Source: an uncultured Opitutaceae bacterium (lineage in GTDB: Bacteria > Verrucomicrobiota > Verrucomicrobiae > Opitutales > Opitutaceae). Taken from it: 18,173 nucleotides of DNA. The stretch covers positions 1-18,173 of the forward strand of contig CAMLSH010000017.1 of NCBI GenBank assembly GCA_946482625.1. The letters run 5' to 3'. This document shows, piece by piece, positions 7,306 through 14,247 of the stretch; position 1 is the first letter of the stretch; each line of letters starts with the position of its first letter. The translations under genes were made by a program, and so were the position numbers. The notes under the pieces are model-generated. The model was not told the origin of the DNA. It searched no databases and worked only from the letters and a program-made list of their open reading frames with translations.

Positions 7306-8214
7306 ATGTCTTTTCTCGAAATCAAAAACGCCTCAAAGACCTACGTGAACGGCGGCACCCGCACCGAGGTCCTCACCGACATCAACCTCGACATCGCCGA
7401 GGGCGAGTTCGTCGCCATCGTCGGCTACTCCGGCGCGGGCAAAAGCACGTTGATCAACTTCCTTTCCGGCCTGGTCAAATCCGACACCGGCTCCGTTACG
7501 CTCGAAGGACAACCGATCACCGGTCCCGGCCCTGATCGCGGACTGATTTTCCAAAACTACTCCCTGCTGCCCTGGCTCACTGTATTCGAAAACGTGGCAC
7601 TTGCGGTCGATCACCTCTTCCCGGACTGGTCGCCCGAAAAACGCCGCGAGCACATCGAGAAATACATCGCCATGGTGAAGCTCACCCGCGCCCGCGACAA
7701 AAAGCCCAGCGAACTCTCCGGCGGCATGCGCCAGCGCGTCAGCGTCGCCCGCACGCTCGCCACCAGCCCGCGCATTCTCCTCATGGACGAACCGTTCGGC
7801 GCGCTCGATGCACTCACCCGCGGAGAACTCCAGCAGGAGACGCTGCAAATATGGGAGGAGGACAAACGAACCGTCGTCCTAATCACCAACGACCCCGACG
7901 AGGCCATTCTCATGGCCGACCGCGTCATCCCGCTCACCGCCGGCCCGCGCGCCACGCTCGGCCCCAGCATCCCGATCACCCTTCCCCGCCCGCGCCGCCG
8001 CGCCGAGCTCAACGAAAACTACGATTTTAAACAGATCCGCGCCGAGGTGACCGACTATCTCTTGAAGGCCACCGATCGTCGCAAGTCCTCCGTCACCAAG
8101 GCGCTGATACTTCCCGACATCGAACCCGAAGATCTCTCCACCCGGCAGACCTTCATCGGTAAACGCCGCCCCGTCCGCCGCAGCGAAATCAAACACGAGA
8201 CTGTCTCCTCATGA
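7306..8214 (+). CDS. nrtC: NrtC-type ABC ATPase with altered H-loop
   Basis: Cytoplasmic ATPase subunit, 302 residues. Motifs: Walker [10 protein letters not shown] (40-48), Q-loop FQNYSLLPW (82-90), signature LSGGMRQR (137-144), Walker [10 protein letters not shown] (157-165). The switch histidine, normally in THD, is Asn195 in LITNDPDEA (192-200), so this nucleotide site may be weakened or non-equivalent to that of its partner. Residues 236-302 form a basic, non-catalytic tail much shorter than the NrtA-like domain of cyanobacterial NrtC. It starts 20 bp after the preceding gene and overlaps the second ATPase gene by four bases (ATGA). Naming NrtC versus NrtD follows gene order; the two ATPases are expected to form a heterodimer under NrtB. 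Confidence 0.92.
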   Translation: MSFLEIKNASKTYVNGGTRTEVLTDINLDIAEGEFVAIVGYSGAGKSTLINFLSGLVKSDTGSVTLEGQPITGPGPDRGLIFQNYSLLPWLTVFENVALAVDHLFPDWSPEKRREHIEKYIAMVKLTRARDKKPSELSGGMRQRVSVARTLATSPRILLMDEPFGALDALTRGELQQETLQIWEEDKRTVVLITNDPDEAILMADRVIPLTAGPRATLGPSIPITLPRPRRRAELNENYDFKQIRAEVTDYLLKATDRRKSSVTKALILPDIEPEDLSTRQTFIGKRRPVRRSEIKHETVSS

Positions 8215-9053
8215 GCGCCTACCTGGAAATCTCCCAACTCAAGAAAGTCTACCCGACGCCCAAAGGCCCGGCCGTCATCGTCCAGAACATCGATCTGAAG
8301 ATCAAGAAGGGCGAGTTCGTCACCGTCATCGGCCACTCCGGCTGCGGCAAGAGCACCGTCCTCATGATGGTCGCCGGCCTCAATCCGATCACCGAAGGCG
8401 GCATCGTCCTCGCCGGCAAAGAGCTCGACGGCCCCGGCCCTGATCGCGGCATGGTCTTCCAATCGCCCTCGCTGCTCCCGTGGCTGACCGCGTTCGAAAA
8501 CGTCATGGTCGGCATCGACCAGGTGTTCTTCACCGCCAGCAAGGAAGAGCGCCGCCAGATCGCCGAGTATTTCCTCACCGTCGTCGGCCTCGGCGACTCG
8601 ATGGATAAAAAACCTGCCGAGCTCTCCCAAGGTATGCGCCAGCGCGTCGGCATCGCCCGCGCCTTCGCCCTCAAGCCCAAGATGCTCCTCCTCGACGAGC
8701 CCTTCGGCATGCTGGATTCACTTACCCGATACGAGCTCCAGCAGGTACTCATCGATCTCTGGCGCAAAAACCAGATCACCGCCATGATGGTCACGCACGA
8801 CGTCGACGAGGCGCTCTTCCTCTCCGACCGCATCGTCTGCATGACCGACGGCCCCGCGGCCGAGATCGGCGAAATCATCGACGTCAATTTCCCGCGCCCT
8901 CGCGACCGCAAGGCCGTGATGGAGCATCCCGACTACTACAAACTGCGCGAGCAGCTCATCACCTTCCTCGAGGTGCGCGCGCACAGACACCACCCGCCCG
9001 CGCACGTACCCGCCGCTTCGGCCAAATCCGAAGCCGTCGCCCACACCACCTGA
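8211..9053 (+). CDS. nrtD: NrtD, ABC ATPase of the nitrate transporter
   Basis: Second ATPase of the transporter, 280 residues. It has a full motif set: Walker [10 protein letters not shown] (41-49), Q-loop FQSPSLLPW (83-91), signature LSQGMRQR (138-145), Walker B LLLDEPFG (159-166) and H-loop MVTHDVDEA (193-201) with the normal histidine. Residues 227-254 (from FPRPRDR) are the standard C-terminal stretch of NrtD/TauB-type ATPases; the final 25 residues are His/Pro/Ala-rich and probably disordered. The ATGA overlap with the upstream ATPase gene points to coupled, equimolar synthesis. It ends 130 bp before the porin gene. Confidence 0.94.
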   Translation: MSAYLEISQLKKVYPTPKGPAVIVQNIDLKIKKGEFVTVIGHSGCGKSTVLMMVAGLNPITEGGIVLAGKELDGPGPDRGMVFQSPSLLPWLTAFENVMVGIDQVFFTASKEERRQIAEYFLTVVGLGDSMDKKPAELSQGMRQRVGIARAFALKPKMLLLDEPFGMLDSLTRYELQQVLIDLWRKNQITAMMVTHDVDEALFLSDRIVCMTDGPAAEIGEIIDVNFPRPRDRKAVMEHPDYYKLREQLITFLEVRAHRHHPPAHVPAASAKSEAVAHTT

Positions 9054-9086
9054 TCCCGGTTCCACGCGCGAAAAACGCCGAACGCC

Positions 9087-9100
9087 TTGATCTAAATCAT
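9087..9100. promoter_or_regulatory. FNR/CRP-like box upstream of the porin gene
   Basis: TTGAT-CTAA-ATCAT matches the FNR/DNR-type consensus TTGAT-N4-ATCAA at 9 of 10 defined positions. It lies in the 130-bp gap between nrtD and the porin start, 84 bp before that ATG, a plausible activator position. No regulator of this family is in the window, so this is a motif match only. Confidence 0.35.
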
Positions 9101-9183
9101 GTTTTTCCCGCTCCGCCCTTCCGCGGAGCCACGGCTCTGCCTTGCCTCCACTCACCCACTTTCTCGCTCACCCGCACCAAACC

Positions 9184-10710
9184 ATGAACACCATCCGTCG
9201 CCTCCGTCATCAACTCGCGCTCGCCGCTCTCCTCGGCGCCGCTTCGGGCCTCCACGCCCAATACGCGCCGCCGCCGCCGCCGCGCCCCTTCCCGGGCTTC
9301 ATCAACGAAAAACTCCGCGCCACCGACGTCTACATGAGCGCGTGGGACATCGGCGTAAATCTCCGCGGCCGCTACGAGAACAAGAACAACGCCGGTTTCA
9401 CCGACGCCGGTTCCAACTGGGATTTCTCCAACCGCCCGCAGGACGATAACGACAACGCCTATTATCTCCTCCGCGCCATGCCGCGCGTCGCCTACACCGG
9501 CAAAAATTTCGCCGCCACGCTCGAAGCCCGCTCCAGCTACTCCCTCGACGACGAGCGCTACGCCGCCGCCGGTGCCGGCAAAGGTCTCGCCGAGCGCGAC
9601 GGCCCTCTCGATCTTCATCAAGCCTTCGTCTTCATCGGCAACCACAAGGAATTCCCCGTATCCGTGAAGATCGGACGCCAGGAACTCGCCTACGGCGACC
9701 AGCGCCTCGTCGGCCACTTCCGCTGGAACAATAACGCCCGCACCTTCGACGCCATCAAGGCCCGCTGGCAGAACGCCCTCTTCGGTGTCGATATCTTCAC
9801 CGGCGGCGTCGTCTACAACGATCACAACAACCTGAACGCCTTCAATCCGCAGGACACGTTCTCCGGGGCCTACTTCAACTTCCCGACACTTTCCTCCAAG
9901 GAAATCGTCGAAGCCTACGTTTTCTCCCGCAACACCCAGCGCGGCATCGTCACCGACAACTGGACCGGCGTCGCCGCCCCCTTCCGCTTCCCCGCGCCAC
10001 AAGACATCTACACCCTCGGCCTCCGCCTGAAGTCGAAGCCCGGCGCGTATAGCGCTTGGGACTACGGCGTGGAACTCATGTACCAGACCGGCAACCGCGC
10101 CGCTGTTTTCCCCGCGATGACTGCCGCGCAAGGCCTCGCGCTCCCCCGCCTCGATCACACCGCCTACGCCGGCGTCTTTCAACTCGGCTACACCTGGACG
10201 GAAAATCCCTGGCAGCCCCGTCTCGCCGTCATCTACAGCCATGGCTCAGGCGACGAGAGCGCGACGGATGGCAAGAGCCAGACATTCCAAAACCTCTTCC
10301 CGACGAATCACCTGTTCTACGGCTACATGGATCTCTCCAGCCTCCAAAACACCCAGGATCTCCGCCTCGCCTACAGCTTCAAACCCACGCCGGTCATCAG
10401 CGTCGCGCTCGAAGGGCACGTGCAGAAGCTCACCGAGACAACCGACTTCTGGTACAACGTCGCCGGCGTCCCACGTAACTTCACCGGCGCCGCAGTCGGC
10501 AGCGGTGGTGGCTACCGCATCAATCCGTCCTACGACGCCCAACTCGGCTACGAACTCGACCTCGTTGTCGGTTACTCGGTCACCCACTACGCCCAGCTCG
10601 AGCTCGGCCTCAGCCGGTATTTCCGCGGTGACTACATCAAGCAGTCCCTCCGCACGGTCGGTTCGCGCGACGCGAGCTACGCCTACCTTCAGCTCACGCT
10701 GAACCTCTGA
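9184..10710 (+). CDS. Outer-membrane porin of the alginate-export (AlgE-like) family
   Basis: A 508-residue outer-membrane beta-barrel protein. A Sec signal peptide occupies about 1-25 (basic MNTIRRLRHQ, hydrophobic LALAALLG, cleavage after GLHA), followed by a proline-rich spacer. The mature part is rich in alternating aromatic strands and Asn/Asp/Gly turns. The segment VKIGRQELAYGDQRLVG followed by an Asn-Ala-Arg-rich stretch is typical of the alginate-export family, and the last residue strands end in LNL as expected for a barrel. The family name does not imply alginate here: position directly after the ABC genes suggests a nitrate-permeable channel. The ATG at 9184 was chosen because it begins the signal peptide. 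A perfect terminator follows 60 bp after the stop, which makes this the last gene of the unit. Confidence 0.85.
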   Translation: MNTIRRLRHQLALAALLGAASGLHAQYAPPPPPRPFPGFINEKLRATDVYMSAWDIGVNLRGRYENKNNAGFTDAGSNWDFSNRPQDDNDNAYYLLRAMPRVAYTGKNFAATLEARSSYSLDDERYAAAGAGKGLAERDGPLDLHQAFVFIGNHKEFPVSVKIGRQELAYGDQRLVGHFRWNNNARTFDAIKARWQNALFGVDIFTGGVVYNDHNNLNAFNPQDTFSGAYFNFPTLSSKEIVEAYVFSRNTQRGIVTDNWTGVAAPFRFPAPQDIYTLGLRLKSKPGAYSAWDYGVELMYQTGNRAAVFPAMTAAQGLALPRLDHTAYAGVFQLGYTWTENPWQPRLAVIYSHGSGDESATDGKSQTFQNLFPTNHLFYGYMDLSSLQNTQDLRLAYSFKPTPVISVALEGHVQKLTETTDFWYNVAGVPRNFTGAAVGSGGGYRINPSYDAQLGYELDLVVGYSVTHYAQLELGLSRYFRGDYIKQSLRTVGSRDASYAYLQLTLNL

Positions 10711-10715
10711 TCCTT

Positions 10716-10752
10716 CTCGTAGGCAGCGTGCTCGCACGCGCCTCACGACGAG
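10716..10752. repeat. REP-like hairpin after the porin gene (GTAG type)
   Basis: CTCGT/ACGAG arms (10716-10720, 10748-10752) enclose GTAG and a nested hairpin: AGGC, an unpaired A, GCGTG, loop CTCG, CACGC, GCCT. The GTAG tetranucleotide at the 5' foot of an imperfect palindrome is the known layout of REP elements handled by RAYT transposases. Only 5 bp separate it from the porin stop. Confidence 0.55.
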
Positions 10753-10769
10753 TTGTTATTGTTGTTGTT
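10753..10769. repeat. Short GTT-rich microsatellite
   Basis: A TTG/GTT-type tract (five GTT or near-GTT units, one interrupted by an extra AT) lies between the REP-like hairpin and the terminator. It is the only simple-sequence repeat I noticed; it is too short to infer a role. Confidence 0.5.
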
Positions 10770-10770
10770 C

Positions 10771-10810
10771 AAAGCGGCGCGGCCCTCACAGGCCGCGCCG
10801 CTTTCGTTTT
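10771..10810 (+). terminator. Intrinsic terminator of the nrt-porin operon
   Basis: A perfect 14-bp stem (10771-10784 with 10791-10804; AAAGCGGCGCGGCC and its complement) has the 6-nt loop CTCACA and is followed by CGTTTTC. It stands 60 bp after the porin stop and is the strongest hairpin in the window. Confidence 0.9.
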
Positions 10811-10836
10811 CTCCGTCGTAGCCGCCCCACTGCCTC

Positions 10837-10862
10837 GTAGCCGCGCTCCTTAGAGCGTGGCC
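10837..10862. repeat. REP-like hairpin (GTAG type), second intergenic copy
   Basis: GTAG (10837-10840) overlaps a 9-bp stem GCCGCGCTC / GAGCGTGGC (10840-10848, 10853-10861) with one G-T pair and loop CTTA. A partial relative, GTAGCCGCCCC, begins at 10818 without a pairing partner. It shares the GTAG-plus-hairpin layout with the copies at 10716, 16339 and 17215. Confidence 0.55.
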
Positions 10863-10884
10863 GTTAGACTCCCCGCCAAGCCCC

Positions 10885-10909
10885 CCCTGGCGGGAGGCGC
10901 TGCGTCGCC
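10885..10909. repeat. Dispersed 25-bp repeat, copy 2
   Basis: Matches 19-43 at 22 of 25 positions without gaps. Here the hairpin arm is longer: GAGGCG-CTGCGT-CGCCTC. Its 5' part also forms the right arm of the CCCGCCA/TGGCGGG inverted repeat. Confidence 0.5.
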
Positions 10910-11090
10910 TCTGTGATCCGCGCACCTCTCCTCAACTGCTTTTCCCCTGCGCAATTTCTCTCACGCCCCATTCATACTTCTCTCCCGAGCTGCGCCTTTT
11001 TTGACATGAAAAACATGAGGTAAAAACCGCGCTCCAACCAAGCCTCCAACTTTCCGGACATCGTCGGTCGCCGGTCCTCACGCAGGCTGT

Positions 11091-11180
11091 TCCAAAATGA
11101 ATGACGCTAATCGTTCACCCTAAAACTATTCGTCCCATTATCTGATTCATTTCCGTTCCGGGCATGAACGTTGCTCATGC
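11091..11180 (+). promoter_or_regulatory. narK leader, collinear with the nirA leader
   Basis: Compared with 14241-14330 at a constant offset of 3150 bp and without gaps, 54 of 90 bases agree. The core TAAAACTATTC (11121-11131) is identical, ATCGTT is identical at 11110-11115, and GGCAT and TGCTCAT are identical at 11161 and 11172. The region also holds ATGAATGACGCTAAT (11097-11111), an operator-like site with one arm mismatch, 98 bp before the chosen ATG. It is probably the promoter/operator of narK, but no standard -35/-10 pair is convincing. Confidence 0.6.
11162..11180. promoter_or_regulatory. Putative LysR operator ATGA-N7-TCAT (site 2)
   Basis: A perfect inverted repeat GCATGA / TCATGC with a 7-nt spacer; the inner ATGAACGTTGCTCAT (11164-11178) has the T-N11-A spacing. 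A degenerate second copy, ATGAACATCGCTCAG, begins 31 bp later and coincides with the narK start codon. Both share ATGAAC-N4-CTCA with the site before nirA. Confidence 0.55.
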
Positions 11181-11194
11181 GCAGATGCTCAAAA

Positions 11195-12400
11195 ATGAAC
11201 ATCGCTCAGTTTAAAAAATCCGGCCACTGGCCCACACTCGCCACGTCGTTCCTCTATTTCGACGTCAGCTTCATGGTGTGGACCCTTCTCGGCGCTCTCG
11301 GCGCGATGATCGCTCCCGATCTCGGCCTCAGCGCCGACCAAAAATTCCTGATGGTCTCCACGCCCATCCTCGCCGGAGCGTTTTTGCGCCTCGCCCTGAG
11401 CATGCTCGTCGACCGCGTTGGCACGAAAAATACCGGCATCTTCGCGCAACTCGTCGTCATGGCCGGCCTTTTCGCCGCCTGGCAATACGGTATTCACTCT
11501 CTGAATCAGGCGCTCGCCCTCGGCCTCGTGCTAGGTGTCGCCGGAGCCAGCTTCGCCGTCGCGCTCCCGCAATCCGGCCGCTGGTATCCTCCGCACATGC
11601 AAGGTGTCGTGCTCGGCCTCGCCGGCGCGGGCAACGTCGGTGTTGTCATCGATCACCTCGCCGCCCCCCGCATCGCCGCCGCCTGGGGCTGGCAGTCCGT
11701 CTTCGGCGCCGCCCTCATCCCGCTCGCGCTCGCTTTCGTGCTCTACGTGATTTTTTCGAAAGAACCTCCCGGCGAATTCAAAAAGAAAAAACTCTCCGAC
11801 TACGCCAAGCTCCTCGGCGAGAAAGACGCCCACTGGTTCTGCTTCTTCTACACGATCAGCTTCGGCGGTTTCGTCGGTCTCGCCACCGCCTTCGCGATCT
11901 ACTTCAGCGACCAGTTCCACCTGAAGCCCGTTCACGCCGGCGAAATGGCCGCCTTCTGCACGCTCGTCGGCGCTCTCGGCCGTCCCATGGGCGGCGCCCT
12001 CGCCGACAAACTCGGTGGCATCCGCGCGCTCGGCATTTTCTACAGCATCGCGATCGTCACGCTGATCGTCGCCGCCCTCTCGACCAATCTCTGGCTCTGT
12101 GGCGCCGCCTTCTTCGTCGCGTCCGGCGCCTTCGGCATGTGCAACGGATCCGTTTTCCAACTACTCCCGCAACGCTTCGCCAAAGACATCAGCGTCATGA
12201 CCGGCCTCGTCGGCTGCGGCGGCGGCATCGGCGGTTTCGTCCTCGGCCAGCTCTTCGGTCTGTCGAAACAACACACGGGCAGCTACACCACCGGCATCCT
12301 CTTCTTCGCCGGCCTCTGCATCGTCGCCCTCCTCGGCCTGCGCCACGTAAAAACCCGCTGGCGCACCACCTGGGGCGCCACCGCCGCCGCGCGGATCTGA
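11195..12400 (+). CDS. narK: NarK/NasA-type MFS nitrate/nitrite transporter
   Basis: Twelve-segment major-facilitator protein, 401 residues. The two nitrate signature motifs are visible: GLAGAGNVG (141-149) and GCGGGIGGFVLG (340-351). The substrate-binding arginines known from E. coli NarK correspond to Arg65 in GAFLRL (TM2) and Arg263 in GALGRPMGG (TM8). The length of about 400 residues and single-unit form suit assimilatory uptake. I chose the ATG at 11195; in-frame starts at 11171 (TTG) and 11177 (ATG) would add 6-8 residues overlapping the operator. No Shine-Dalgarno is evident. It has its own leader upstream and a hairpin with T run 30 bp after the stop. The order narK, phosphatase/kinase, nitrite reductase is also that of the nasA-PA1782-nirB cluster of Pseudomonas aeruginosa as I recall it. 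Confidence 0.94.
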   Translation: MNIAQFKKSGHWPTLATSFLYFDVSFMVWTLLGALGAMIAPDLGLSADQKFLMVSTPILAGAFLRLALSMLVDRVGTKNTGIFAQLVVMAGLFAAWQYGIHSLNQALALGLVLGVAGASFAVALPQSGRWYPPHMQGVVLGLAGAGNVGVVIDHLAAPRIAAAWGWQSVFGAALIPLALAFVLYVIFSKEPPGEFKKKKLSDYAKLLGEKDAHWFCFFYTISFGGFVGLATAFAIYFSDQFHLKPVHAGEMAAFCTLVGALGRPMGGALADKLGGIRALGIFYSIAIVTLIVAALSTNLWLCGAAFFVASGAFGMCNGSVFQLLPQRFAKDISVMTGLVGCGGGIGGFVLGQLFGLSKQHTGSYTTGILFFAGLCIVALLGLRHVKTRWRTTWGATAAARI

Positions 12401-12425
12401 CCATATTTGCAGAGTCTGTTTCGAT

Positions 12426-12455
12426 GAAGGCGGGGTGCCCTCACCCCGCTTTTTC
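12426..12455 (+). terminator. narK terminator formed by a class-2 REP-like repeat
   Basis: Stem GCGGGGTG / CACCCCGC (12430-12437, 12442-12449), loop CCCT, followed by TTTTT. The preceding tetranucleotide is GAAG (12426-12429). The core is identical to the elements inside nirA (15172-15195) and the flavoprotein gene (16822-16845), so a mobile repeat seems to serve as terminator. Read-through to the next gene may still occur. Confidence 0.75.
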
Positions 12456-12537
12456 GTCTCCAAATCCCGCCCCAGCCGTCCCCATGCCACACGCCGGACT
12501 CGCTCCCGCCGCCGCCGACCGCCACGGTGCCTTGGCC

Positions 12538-14247
12538 ATGAAAATCTTAAGCACCACGCACGGTCTGCCCCGCCGTGAGGGCGGCACCTCCCAAGACGCC
12601 TGCCGCGTGCTCCTCCGCGAGGGCCGCGTCATCGCTGCGCTCGCCGATGGCGTGGGCTCCAGTCAGGAGGGCGGAGCCGCCGCCCAACGCGCGGTGGACA
12701 TGATCGTCGATTATTACGTCGCCCGCCCGCAGGCGTGGAGCCCCCGCCGCGCGCTCACCGAGTTCGTCACTCAGATCAATCGCATCCTCCATCAGGAAGC
12801 GCTCCTCCGCCACGGTTCGCCCGAACTCATCTGCACACTCTGCGTCACCGCGATCGAGAACGGCCGGCTCTTCGGCCTCAACATCGGCGATTCCCCTGTT
12901 TACCTCTGGCGCCGCGGCACCCTCGCCCGCCTGTCGCAATCCCACGCCCTTTCCCAAGACGGCATGCAGCACGTCCTCACGCGCGCCGTGGGACTCGAAC
13001 CGACCATCGAGCCTTTCTATTTCGAAAACACCATCGAGGACGGGGACATGCTGCTCCTCTGCTCGGACGGCGTGAGCAACGCCGTATCCAAAAACCAACT
13101 CGCCGAACTCCTCTCCCGCCGCACCTCCGCCCGCAGCATCGTCTCCGCCGCCGCCAGCATCATCGAGGAACAACCCGACCTCCGCGACGACATCACCGCC
13201 GTCGTGCTCGACATCGCCAGCCGCGGCTGGACCACCGGCACCGACGACCGTCCCCTCGAAATTCTCCCCACGCTCCGCCCCGGCGACCTCGTCGATCATT
13301 TCAAACTCATCCGCCCCCTCCAGGACAGCGCCCGCGTCTGGCTCGCCGAAAAAATCCCCACCGCCACGCCTTCAACCTCCGACTCCCCGTCTTCGACTAA
13401 CGCCGAAAACGCCACCGACGCCCGCCACGTCCTAAAATTCCCCCCGCTTGAAGCCCGCGATGACGAAGCCCGTCGCGACGCATTTCTCCGCGAGCTCTGG
13501 CAAACCGCGCGCATCGACTCTCCCGATTTCATCCGCGCAACCATCCCCACCGAAGGCACGCTGCGCTACTACGTGATGGATTACGTCGAGGCGCCCACGC
13601 TCCGCGCCCACCTCGCCGACGACCCGCTCCGCGTCGAAGAAACCGTCGAACTCGCCCGCTTCCTCCTTCGCGCCAGCCAGCATCTCCTCTCCCGCGACCA
13701 CGCCCACGGCGATCTCAAGCCGGACAACATCCTCGTCCTTCGCGACGGCGAAAACCTCCGCTTCCTCCTTATCGACCTTGGCAGCGCCGCCGAAGTTTTC
13801 TCCGTCACCAATCGCGCCGGCACGCCCAGCTATCTCGCGCCCGAACGTTTCCAAAACGCCCCCCTTTCCGAGCGCACCGAACTCTTCGCCATCGGCGTCA
13901 CCCTCTACGAATCCCTCGCCCGCGCGTATCCGTACGGCGAAGTCGAACGCTTCCAAACCCCGCGCTTCGACACGTCCCCCAAACGCCTGACACGCCTCAA
14001 CGCCGCCGTTCCGCCCTGGCTCGAATCCGTCATCCTCCGCGCCCTCGCCCCCGATCCCGACGACCGTTACCAAAACTTCTCCGAAATGGCCTACGACCTC
14101 GACCATCATTCCGAGGTCACGCCGTTCTATGGAAAAAACACCTCGCTCCTCGATCGCGACCCCGTCCGCTTTTATAAGCTCCTGTCGCTCTGCCTCTTCC
14201 TGACCAATCTAGTCTTCTTCTACCTCTGGGCGACCCGCGCTCAATGA
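12538..14247 (+). CDS. PP2C phosphatase - Ser/Thr protein kinase fusion, membrane-anchored
   Basis: A 569-residue bifunctional signalling protein. The N-terminal PP2C domain (1-228) shows SQDA (18-21), ALADGVG (34-40), LFGLNIGDSPVYLWRRG (111-127), LLLCSDGVSN (172-181) and DDIT (217-220). The kinase domain (about 250-525) has Lys300 in VLKF, HGDLKPDN (390-397; HGD instead of HRD, catalytic Asp392), DLG (413-415) and SYLAPERF (431-438). The glycine-rich loop is degenerate (LIRPLQDSARVWLAEK), and about 25 disordered residues precede Lys300. A membrane segment lies at 546-565. Substrate unknown; its place between narK and nirA, as with PA1782 of Pseudomonas, suggests control of nitrate uptake or assimilation. 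The ATG at 12538 fits the start of the PP2C fold; ATG 12484 would add 18 residues. Neither has a clear ribosome-binding site. Confidence 0.88.
   Translation: MKILSTTHGLPRREGGTSQDACRVLLREGRVIAALADGVGSSQEGGAAAQRAVDMIVDYYVARPQAWSPRRALTEFVTQINRILHQEALLRHGSPELICTLCVTAIENGRLFGLNIGDSPVYLWRRGTLARLSQSHALSQDGMQHVLTRAVGLEPTIEPFYFENTIEDGDMLLLCSDGVSNAVSKNQLAELLSRRTSARSIVSAAASIIEEQPDLRDDITAVVLDIASRGWTTGTDDRPLEILPTLRPGDLVDHFKLIRPLQDSARVWLAEKIPTATPSTSDSPSSTNAENATDARHVLKFPPLEARDDEARRDAFLRELWQTARIDSPDFIRATIPTEGTLRYYVMDYVEAPTLRAHLADDPLRVEETVELARFLLRASQHLLSRDHAHGDLKPDNILVLRDGENLRFLLIDLGSAAEVFSVTNRAGTPSYLAPERFQNAPLSERTELFAIGVTLYESLARAYPYGEVERFQTPRFDTSPKRLTRLNAAVPPWLESVILRALAPDPDDRYQNFSEMAYDLDHHSEVTPFYGKNTSLLDRDPVRFYKLLSLCLFLTNLVFFYLWATRAQ

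Larger units (their letters stand above)
10711..11194. other. Intergenic region: repeats, terminator, narK promoter
   Basis: This 484-bp gap contains no supported gene. In order it holds a GTAG hairpin (10716-10752), a GTT tract, the operon terminator, a second GTAG hairpin (10837-10862), an inverted repeat CCCGCCA/TGGCGGG (10872-10878, 10888-10894), a 25-bp dispersed repeat (10885-10909), a pyrimidine-rich stretch (10920-10995), and an A-rich stretch with TTGACA at 11001-11006. No -10 hexamer lies at the right distance from that TTGACA. The last 100 bp are the narK leader shared with nirA. Confidence 0.7.

Noticed and set aside
11001..11026. Promoter with TTGACA and TAAAAA upstream of narK
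   Set aside because: The spacer is only 14 bp, well short of the optimal 17, and it lies about 170 bp before the gene.
11278..12537. Upstream in-frame extension of the phosphatase/kinase across narK
   Set aside because: The extension is Arg/Pro/His-rich out-of-frame narK sequence. The PP2C fold starts at 12538 and a terminator lies between.
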